DNA of 26,975 nt from a virus: the IMG/VR virus record IMGVR_UViG_3300035126_000446, positions 1-26,975 of that record, one strand, 5' to 3'. A model generated the notes under the pieces. The model saw only the letters and a list, made by a program, of their open reading frames with translations. It was not told the DNA's origin and did no database searches. Of this stretch, positions 19,560 to 26,975 are shown in pieces. Both the position numbers and the translations under genes were made by a program. How positions within the stretch are numbered: the stretch's first letter is position 1; the number at the start of each line of letters is the position of its first letter.

Positions 19560-22500
19560 CACGTTGCTGGTTGATAGCCCCTATAGACCTTCTTGAGCGC
19601 CCTATCGCGCACTTCGTCAGCTTTGTCCAACAGGAATGCTCTAGCGCGTTCTGTGGGCATCTGGAGAGCACGCTGGCCGTATCGCAGAAGCATCTGCTTG
19701 TAGCCTTTACCGGTTTCAAGGCTGTAGTTGTCAGCTTCTTCCTGCGTAAGAGAGCGACGACGAGCGCCCTTGCCAACCATGCGGTGTTCGGCATTAGCAG
19801 GAGTCAGCCAGATTCCACGGGAATTGAGAGCACCGAGAACCTTGTAGGCCGGATCGGTTGGCTTCACCATGAACTCGCGGCTTCCAGGATACACATTGCG
19901 TTGGATTTGTTGGCCCAAGATGTCGTAGTACTCCTTGCCTTCGTAGCGACGATAAACAGGGATGTGCGAGGCTGTCTTCTCCCACAGTGTTTCGTATTTA
20001 CGCAGATTTGGATCTTGCGCGTAGTCGATGTCCTTCAAGAATCGAGGAACGAAGCCGCCAGCGTAGCTCGACATCACCTTGGCAAAACGCTCCATGCGCT
20101 TCTCGTTGGGGTCTTTGCTGGACAAGCTGTTGCCGAATAGCTCTTGGAACTGAGAAAGAGCAGGAATATCAGCGGCAGCAGCAGCGCCAGACATTGCAGC
20201 ACTTGCCATAATTTGAGCCACGTTTTTGTCATTCCATTGATCTGGCGAGAAGCGGATCAAGTCAGAAAGACTTCCGATAGCTGCAAGCGCAGATGAAATA
20301 GGCCAGTTGGCGTAATTGAACACCTTGCCATTGATGCCGATGGTGTACTCCTTCTCGCCAGCGGCCAGCTTTTGCTGCTTCTTCTCAGGCGTTAGGTTAC
20401 CCCAGCCGCCGTTGATGAACCAACCGCGCTTCTCGTCATCCGGCTCGTCTGCGATGGCTTTCAGGATTTGATAGCCAGCAACGGATAGCATCACTCCAAT
20501 AAGCTGATTGCGCCGAATTGAGTCGATGAATGCTTCTTTTCCACTGATGCGATTAGGATCAAATTCAGCCTCAAATGCGCGAGCGAAACCAATGCCTGGA
20601 ATTAAGCTCAGACCTTGGTTGAATTTGTTGCCAGCGAAACGTGCGAAGCGAACACCGCCAAAGTTGGCTGCATTGTAAGCAGCGAACTGCATGAAGTAGG
20701 CGAATGCCAATTCAAGTCCAGAGAGAATCCTATCGCCATTCTGCGCTGAGTCATTCCATCCGCGTTGCGCTTGCTTCAGGAATCTATCAGCACCCGCTTC
20801 AGCATTGGTCACAAGCGATCTGATCGCACGATAGCCGACACCACCAAGTCCAGATGGATCAAGCGTCATGGCACCTTGTTGACCGAAGAAGTTGGCGTTC
20901 TCGGACACGTTGCCTAGCTTGTCCAGTTCTGCCATCATGTCGGCCAGAGCGTAGGAATCAAGAATAGCCTTGTCGCGTGCAGACTTTGGAGGAGTATTTT
21001 TGAAGTCTTGCTGAATAATGGCGTCCTTGTAAGGCTTCAAATCAGACTTCTTCTCCATTTCAGCAATCTTAGCTGGATCAAGTCCAATCTGACGGAATAC
21101 GATGGAAAGCGAACCTTCCTTGGTGAGTCCGCTATTGAATACGTCGAGAGCAGTCAGTAAACGGCTAACAGTCCGCATAAACAAGCCTGCGCTCTTGACG
21201 AGAATCTTGTCAGACTTCGCCATTTGTTCTGCCAGCTTGTTGCTCTTACCGATATTGCCCCACTGCATATTCTCGGTCACATCGTTCATAGATGGATCAA
21301 GAAACACTGGATCTCCGCTAACAAGGTATTGCCACGCGATACGGGCTTGTCGTCCATAGGCACTCAGCAATCGAGCGAGTGTTTTATATGCACCAGCAAG
21401 CTCAGATGGAAGCTGCTTTGGATTGGTGAATCCAGCAATGAACACGCGAGACAATGCTGTAGAAAGCTCGAATGCACCGCTGGCAACAGCAAGACCAATT
21501 GAGACGATAGTATTTGGACCAGAGAGAACACTGGAAACCCAGAAGTCAGCGATCATCTTTACCACTGGAATCTTGAGTTCGCCTTGCAGAACTTCAAGCA
21601 GCTTGTAGGCCGCAACTTGGCGCTTCACAGCGTTCAAACCTTCGTCTTGAAGAACCTCAATAAGCGAATTGATCTTCTCGCGCTCAGTCTCGGTGAACTC
21701 GGATTTGATGCCGAATTTCTCTGCCATGCGCTTTGCCAGTTCATCGTTATCGAAGATGCCCAAGTTGATGTCCTCAACGATACGCATCCGTTGCGCTTGA
21801 AGAGCTTTAGCGCCTTCTTTGCTGAGATTACCTTTTGCCTCCTGCTCACGGATCAATCGCTCCTGCATGCTGTCGAGAATGCGTTTACGCTTGGTTTCCC
21901 ATGCTTCAGTAAAAAGTTCTGCGAGACGTGCCTTTTGCTCTGGTGTTGCGTTCTTGAGTGATTCGTTGGCAGAGATGGCGTCAAAGATGCGCTGACGGTA
22001 TTCTTCGACTGTTTTTGCGCTTTGCGAGAGAAGCTGACGCCAAGGGATAGGCGTCCTGAGAGGAATTTCCTCGCCACGGCGCATGTTGTTGATCTCATTG
22101 ATCATTCGTTGCAGAGCTTTTGGGCCTTGCAGAATGTTGAATGCAGCCATTGCTTCAAGATCGGTCTTTTCGCGCTCAGCAGTCTTGAATAGGCGTTCAG
22201 CCACATCAGGTGAAACATCCAATTTAGCGAGTCGTTCAGCAAACTTTGATTTATCAACTGGATCAGAAACTTGATCTTTGAAAGCCTTGTTAATGGAGTC
22301 ACCAGACGTTGATTTGGATAGGTCTTTGGAACCTTGGCGCAACCTTTCCTCAGTAGAGTAAATAAGTCTGGATGCCTGTTTATCGGCAATCTCAACTCGG
22401 CGCTTCTCGATTTTGAATTTCTTCATTCGAGCCAAGTCGGCACGCTCTCTGGATGCGGTTAGGAATAAGCGTTCAGAAACCTCTTCACCAACCTTGAGTG

Positions 22501-25500
22501 CGTCCAGTCGTTCTGCGAATTGCTCAAATGATACAGGGTTTTTAACCTGATCTCTAAATGCTCGAATGATGGAGTCTTTTTGCTCCTTTTTTGACATGCC
22601 TTCAGGTGGATTCTTGAATCCTTGGCGATACAATTCCTCAAAGCGATAGACGATTTGAGATGCCTTGTTTTCAGCAATCTCAATTTCGTTGGCGATCTCT
22701 TCTGCTGTTGGCTCAATAGGTTGACCTTCTGCAACACGTTTCTCCACCGTGTCGATGATCTCCTTGCGCTTCTTGCGTTTTTTCTTCTCTGTTGGCGTAT
22801 CGGTTGGTGATTCCTCTCCAAGCAACTTGCCCATAATGGAGCGAAACTCAGCCAAGTCTTTTGCTTTAGCCTTTTCACGCTCTGATTTTGGCATCGTGAG
22901 AATGGCATTTAGCTCATTACGTTCTGCATCAGTAATTGATGCCTTGGATGCAGATACCTTCTCGGTAGCTTCAGCCCTAGCATAAAACGCAAAGCGCCTA
23001 ACTAGAGCTTTTGCCCTTTCCCACAAGGTCTTATCTGCACCTTCAAATACCTGTTCACCTTCTTTGATTAATGCCCACTCATCATTGTTGACGACATCCT
23101 GAGCTATCTCATCAGCCGCCTGCTGATTGGCCTTATCAGAATTCTCATACGAGTTTTGCGTGAAGCTAGTCGCGTTCTCGCTTCCGAAGTTGGAAATTAG
23201 GATATTTGTTCTTGCCTCCTTCATCACCTTCTCTGCGATTTCACGAATGAACATCCAGCTATAACGAGCTTTGTTCACAAGATAGCGTCGTTGCCCAAGG
23301 TGTTGACCTTTCTTACTGCCTACGCCTTGCCAGAATGCAGATAGGCGCTCGCTAAGTTTGGATAGTTGCTTCTTTCTTCCTGGAGACTTTTCCTCGCGTG
23401 CAGCGTTGTCCACACGTTGACGGACTTCGATAGTCAGAGCGTCTTGGGCCATCAAGTCTTGCTCAATGCCAATGCTTTCAAGGAACACTGGCGAGATGAC
23501 TGAGTTGGCAATATCATCAAGCGAAACACCTTCCTTCTCAAGGTTGTTGACGTATTTGATGGCAGCATCGCTGTATTCTTCAGCAGATTTTACCGCGCGA
23601 TCAATTGGCATGAAGTTTGTGAACTGAACACCTCCAAACGGAGCCTTAGCTGTGCCACTGTTGATGTCCTTAATATTCTTCGCGAACTGCTTGGTTGCAG
23701 CGTCTTCAGGATCAATCATAGATGCCCTTGCGCCAGTCTGCTGATAAGCCATCGCCAGCATCATTTCAGTCTCGTTGATACGATTCTTGAGAATATCGCC
23801 AAACTCGCCAGCCTTTGCAGGAGCGATGGCATCACGAATCTTTTGTAGCATTTTCATCACGCGCTCAATGAAGCGGCGGAATAGCGATGCTTCCGAAACC
23901 GTTTGGTGCATGTCTTGCTGAATCATCTGGCGCACAAACTCGGACATCACTGAACTGATGTTACCCTTTGGAGATGAAAATAGCTCATCAATGTCACTTG
24001 GAGTTGCGCCTGCACCGTAAAGTTGGCGAGATGCTTGAATCGCATCAAAAAGTATCCGTGTTGCTTTTACTGGATCATTGCTTGATGCCACAACCTTTCT
24101 CATGTCTTCCAACATGGATTTGTCGTTGTCGATGGCAAATTCAGTAAACGGCTTACGCCTTCCGCTGGCAATCCATGCCTCACGTTGAACTGCAAGATCA
24201 GCCGCATGAATCAGTTCCTCTACCAAAGCATTGCCAATAGCTTCAATAGCTCCGTCTTCATCTAGGCCGAAGCTAGTTCCAGCCACCCTTTTACCAAGTT
24301 GTGTGGCATTGATGAGGATGGTTGTGGCCCCATTTCCATCCGCCATAGCAGCCAGTCCACCTCCGATGTCGTTAGAAACTTCCTGAACTCTTGCTCCAAT
24401 TCTGGACGCAATTTGAGCATAATCGGCAAAAGTGTAGCCACTACCTGCCATTCCCACATTAGGTCTGGCCCCGGCTTCCCTTTTTCGATTTTCCCTTCCT
24501 TCTGTAGTTGTCTCACGATTTCTAGAAACTTCTGAGTCGATTCTTTGAATTTCAAGATTCTCTCTTTCGACTTTATCTCGGAATGAAGCCCCGGTATCAA
24601 TCTGTCCAGTCCCGCCAATTCCAGAACCTTGTCGTAAATCTCTTTCAAGTCCGTCCTTCTGCTGGGTGTAATTATATCTACCGGCTTTAGTAGCGCCGTA
24701 TGATTGAATTGGTAAAGGGACTCTCCCTCCATTTGATATAAAATTCCTGAGTTGAGTAAGTACTGTATCATATAATTCTTGGTTGATTTCTCCAGATGGA
24801 GCCGGATTCGCAGCAGACATACCACGAAGCATGGAAATGACATCATCCTTAGTCATGTCGGTAGGCGGCATGATAATCGCAGATCCAGCGCGTTCGCCTT
24901 CGGTGGTGAAGGTGTTGATGTTGCCGCGAATGTCGTTACCAGTATCGAAACGCTGGCTAAGTGGGACGGGTTTACCATCTTTGTAGGTGATGTTTTTTAA
25001 GGATGGGAAAGGCATTCCTTTTGACTTCCACCATCTTTCCTTACCGCCAGTGTAAGCGTTTTTGGTTCCCTCTTCTCCAGAATCATACTGCTCACCATCG
25101 AGGGTGAAATCGGGATTATTCTCTTCGATAAGGTCTGAGTATTTAAGCTGCTTCTGTGTTTTTACCGTTCCCGCCTCCATAAGAGGCTCGGTATCAGAAC
25201 CAACATCTTCGACTACTGAGCCAGAAACGACAAATACTGGACGATTCTGAGCAACCAAGTCGCTAACTCCAGCCACGGCCTGTTCACTTCCAGTGGGGAT
25301 GACGTATTTGTCACGAACTGTATCATGCCACGCGCCGATGACCGACACTCCTTTTTCACGAATACCGCCGTCAAATCCAGTGGATGCAACTTGTGAGCCT
25401 TCCGTATTTGTGGGCGGATTACCAAATCGGATGAATGTGGCTGGGTAGAATTTATCCCCTAACATGACGGTGTTTCGCACAAAGTCAGAGTAAGCAGCGT

Positions 25501-26975
25501 CCACCATCGCTTGCTGCTTGGCAACGTCTCCTGACACCACGGCTTGCATGTATTGGGCGTCTTGTGCATCAACCGACTCAGCAACCTCACCTTCAATCAA
25601 TAGCGCCCCACTGTCCTCATACAAGCCTTGCAGGATGCGGCTGAACTCGGTTTCCGTCAGATCAGGCATCGACTGCTTAACGATGCTGAAAAGCTCGTCT
25701 AGAGGCACCGATGGGCCATTTGTCTTCGGAGCAATATCGTATGCTGCACGAATAGTAGAACGCACTTCCTTGTCGCGTTCGTCGTAGTCAGTGTTTCGAG
25801 CTACTTCAGCGCCACTGTTGAATGCGGCATCGTTGGGTGAGTCGTAGGTGACAACAGAGGCTTGAGTTCCACTGCCACCAAACATCATAATTGCGTCTTC
25901 CTTGGCGATGTTCTCGCTGGAGTATGGAGCGATGATTTTGCGTTGTTCAGGTGTCAGTTTTTGACGGGATTGGACATCGCGGGCTTCGATTTCGCCTGCA
26001 AGCAAACGATACAGCATGTCCAATCCTTCGTTTCGCTTATTTAAGACCCAAGATCCACCGAGCTTCGTATCAACAACATTTATCGCAGAAAGGAGAGATG
26101 ATCGTGTTGAATCCCGGTCAATGTTAAGGTTCTTTTTTTGATACTCCCATATAGAGTTAATCGAATCCTGAATTTTCGATATTGAGTCCTCAATGGATTT
26201 GATTGTTTTTTGATTCGGGCCACCAAAACCAATGAAAGATTTTTTGGATCGCTCTTGCTCTAGTGCAGTAACTAGGCCAGCTATTTCCGCTTTATATTTT
26301 TTAATGCCTCGGTAGGCATCTTTAAACTTAGCTGCATCTAAGATGTCAGCTTTTGTAATTAAGTTATCAGGAGTTCCCCCAATAGAGAAGCCTTCTTTCT
26401 TTTGAATAAAGTGCTGTAATTCATGAAGTATTGTCGATGTTGATTCATCACTAATTTGACCGTTTTTTCCAATCGCAACCGTTGCGGTAATGACATCGTT
26501 TCCATTAATTGTTCGGTAAGAACCTTGAACCACATTTCCGGCTATTGGGAAAAATGAAATATTTGCAGCATCAGGATATGCCGCAAAAAGATCATCGTGA
26601 CGATATACATCCGACAGTTTTAGTACCTTGCCGGAATTAATTCGATCTAATATAGAAGATACCGTCAATTGACTGAAAGCCGGACCACCATATATCTTCG
26701 TGGCTTTGTCCACAAAACTATTCACCTCTTCAAAAGAAGCCACCTCATCCGGAACTTCCCATCGCATCTTACCATCGTATTCGCCAGGAAACCATCCAGT
26801 GACGGCGCGAATCTCTTCGCTCGTCTTGCCTGCTGCGGCCATCACCTTTGCAGTGTCCAACGAGTCGCGCATGAACTGACGACGTTCTTCGGGAAGATTT
26901 TCAATGGAGGTTTCGCCTGCGTAACTCATCCGCACGCCGCCACCATTCACCAGCATGTCAGCATTAGCCTTCTCC
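19559..26975 (-). CDS. Giant phage large polyvalent protein, N-terminus cut by the window
   Basis: At least 2471 residues: an ATG occurs at 26956, but the frame stays open to the right edge, so the true start may lie outside. Positions are from that ATG. Residues 47-70 hold TGWFPGEYDGKMRWEVPD, a motif typical of these proteins. Residues 178-182 are HELQH in TILHELQHFIQ, a zinc-metallopeptidase signature. A second peptidase-like motif, EELIHAAD, is near 912. Two ~80-residue helical repeats lie near 1429-1515 and 1524-1600. Hydrophobic helices occur near 1800-1830, 2085, 2155 and 2220. Phage polyvalent proteins are thought to be injected with the DNA and to disarm host defences. Confidence 0.8.
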   Translation of the reverse strand, partial: EKANADMLVNGGGVRMSYAGETSIENLPEERRQFMRDSLDTAKVMAAAGKTSEEIRAVTGWFPGEYDGKMRWEVPDEVASFEEVNSFVDKATKIYGGPAFSQLTVSSILDRINSGKVLKLSDVYRHDDLFAAYPDAANISFFPIAGNVVQGSYRTINGNDVITATVAIGKNGQISDESTSTILHELQHFIQKKEGFSIGGTPDNLITKADILDAAKFKDAYRGIKKYKAEIAGLVTALEQERSKKSFIGFGGPNQKTIKSIEDSISKIQDSINSIWEYQKKNLNIDRDSTRSSLLSAINVVDTKLGGSWVLNKRNEGLDMLYRLLAGEIEARDVQSRQKLTPEQRKIIAPYSSENIAKEDAIMMFGGSGTQASVVTYDSPNDAAFNSGAEVARNTDYDERDKEVRSTIRAAYDIAPKTNGPSVPLDELFSIVKQSMPDLTETEFSRILQGLYEDSGALLIEGEVAESVDAQDAQYMQAVVSGDVAKQQAMVDAAYSDFVRNTVMLGDKFYPATFIRFGNPPTNTEGSQVASTGFDGGIREKGVSVIGAWHDTVRDKYVIPTGSEQAVAGVSDLVAQNRPVFVVSGSVVEDVGSDTEPLMEAGTVKTQKQLKYSDLIEENNPDFTLDGEQYDSGEEGTKNAYTGGKERWWKSKGMPFPSLKNITYKDGKPVPLSQRFDTGNDIRGNINTFTTEGERAGSAIIMPPTDMTKDDVISMLRGMSAANPAPSGEINQELYDTVLTQLRNFISNGGRVPLPIQSYGATKAGRYNYTQQKDGLERDLRQGSGIGGTGQIDTGASFRDKVERENLEIQRIDSEVSRNRETTTEGRENRKREAGARPNVGMAGSGYTFADYAQIASRIGARVQEVSNDIGGGLAAMADGNGATTILINATQLGKRVAGTSFGLDEDGAIEAIGNALVEELIHAADLAVQREAWIASGRRKPFTEFAIDNDKSMLEDMRKVVASSNDPVKATRILFDAIQASRQLYGAGATPSDIDELFSSPKGNISSVMSEFVRQMIQQDMHQTVSEASLFRRFIERVMKMLQKIRDAIAPAKAGEFGDILKNRINETEMMLAMAYQQTGARASMIDPEDAATKQFAKNIKDINSGTAKAPFGGVQFTNFMPIDRAVKSAEEYSDAAIKYVNNLEKEGVSLDDIANSVISPVFLESIGIEQDLMAQDALTIEVRQRVDNAAREEKSPGRKKQLSKLSERLSAFWQGVGSKKGQHLGQRRYLVNKARYSWMFIREIAEKVMKEARTNILISNFGSENATSFTQNSYENSDKANQQAADEIAQDVVNNDEWALIKEGEQVFEGADKTLWERAKALVRRFAFYARAEATEKVSASKASITDAERNELNAILTMPKSEREKAKAKDLAEFRSIMGKLLGEESPTDTPTEKKKRKKRKEIIDTVEKRVAEGQPIEPTAEEIANEIEIAENKASQIVYRFEELYRQGFKNPPEGMSKKEQKDSIIRAFRDQVKNPVSFEQFAERLDALKVGEEVSERLFLTASRERADLARMKKFKIEKRRVEIADKQASRLIYSTEERLRQGSKDLSKSTSGDSINKAFKDQVSDPVDKSKFAERLAKLDVSPDVAERLFKTAEREKTDLEAMAAFNILQGPKALQRMINEINNMRRGEEIPLRTPIPWRQLLSQSAKTVEEYRQRIFDAISANESLKNATPEQKARLAELFTEAWETKRKRILDSMQERLIREQEAKGNLSKEGAKALQAQRMRIVEDINLGIFDNDELAKRMAEKFGIKSEFTETEREKINSLIEVLQDEGLNAVKRQVAAYKLLEVLQGELKIPVVKMIADFWVSSVLSGPNTIVSIGLAVASGAFELSTALSRVFIAGFTNPKQLPSELAGAYKTLARLLSAYGRQARIAWQYLVSGDPVFLDPSMNDVTENMQWGNIGKSNKLAEQMAKSDKILVKSAGLFMRTVSRLLTALDVFNSGLTKEGSLSIVFRQIGLDPAKIAEMEKKSDLKPYKDAIIQQDFKNTPPKSARDKAILDSYALADMMAELDKLGNVSENANFFGQQGAMTLDPSGLGGVGYRAIRSLVTNAEAGADRFLKQAQRGWNDSAQNGDRILSGLELAFAYFMQFAAYNAANFGGVRFARFAGNKFNQGLSLIPGIGFARAFEAEFDPNRISGKEAFIDSIRRNQLIGVMLSVAGYQILKAIADEPDDEKRGWFINGGWGNLTPEKKQQKLAAGEKEYTIGINGKVFNYANWPISSALAAIGSLSDLIRFSPDQWNDKNVAQIMASAAMSGAAAAADIPALSQFQELFGNSLSSKDPNEKRMERFAKVMSSYAGGFVPRFLKDIDYAQDPNLRKYETLWEKTASHIPVYRRYEGKEYYDILGQQIQRNVYPGSREFMVKPTDPAYKVLGALNSRGIWLTPANAEHRMVGKGARRRSLTQEEADNYSLETGKGYKQMLLRYGQRALQMPTERARAFLLDKADEVRDRALKKVYRGYQPAT

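Noticed and set aside
19571-20140. 189-codon rightward frame antisense to the giant gene
   Set aside because: Antisense shadow of a frame with clear motifs; no start signal or neighbours in that direction.
22459-22908. 149-codon leftward frame in another phase
   Set aside because: Ser/Arg/Gln-rich shifted reading of the Lys/Glu-rich coiled part of the giant protein.
24262-24846. 194-codon open frame in another phase of the leftward strand
   Set aside because: Lies wholly inside the continuous giant frame; composition is that of a shifted reading (no recognisable motif, unusual residue mix).

Overview
The window looks like part of a tailed-bacteriophage genome or prophage. It has a RecT annealing protein beside a RecE-type nuclease, a replisome organiser next to a primase-helicase, a MazG-like enzyme, a RusA-like resolvase locus, two or three endonuclease genes, many tiny tightly packed genes, and a very large polyvalent protein of the kind phages inject. 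No capsid, portal, large terminase, integrase or lysis gene is visible, so the structural module lies outside. The host cannot be named. Base composition is near half G+C. Many genes start after an A-rich, Shine-Dalgarno-free leader, a habit known in Bacteroidota and also seen in other phyla such as Verrucomicrobiota; some coupled genes do carry a Shine-Dalgarno sequence.

Layout. (1) 1-5660, leftward: a partial small protein cut by the left edge, an XRE regulator coupled to an unknown protein behind two identical inverted-repeat operators, small Cys-rich phage proteins, a DUF6378-type protein, a phage ABA-sandwich-type protein, and a short cytosine-methyltransferase-like protein. A 429-base gene-free stretch with a very GC-rich island follows, then a helix-turn-helix protein. 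(2) 5661-5809: a divergent control region with a good promoter, a palindrome at the predicted start point and direct repeats. (3) 5810-18899, rightward: a GP88-like Cys protein, many small proteins, a backwards HNH endonuclease, a small HTH protein, MazG, RecT, RecE-like nuclease, an SSB-like protein, a RusA-like locus in two overlapping frames, an HNH/GIY-YIG fusion, the replisome organiser, the primase-helicase and four small genes. (4) 18918-26975, leftward: a Cys-rich protein preceded by a giant gene that is still open at the right edge.

Most striking are seven iteron-like repeats inside the replisome organiser gene. They recur in two reading frames, so the DNA rather than the peptide appears to be selected. 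An A-rich stretch with three ACAGAGAA repeats follows. This resembles the lambda O gene/origin arrangement and is the best candidate replication origin. Second is the RusA-like locus, where the N-terminal-type and C-terminal-type halves of one fold lie in different frames, with an A-AAA-AAG slippery heptamer between them. Replication (organiser, primase-helicase), recombination (RecT, nuclease, SSB-like, RusA-like) and nucleotide clean-up (MazG-like) thus sit in one transcription direction, as an early/middle phage module.
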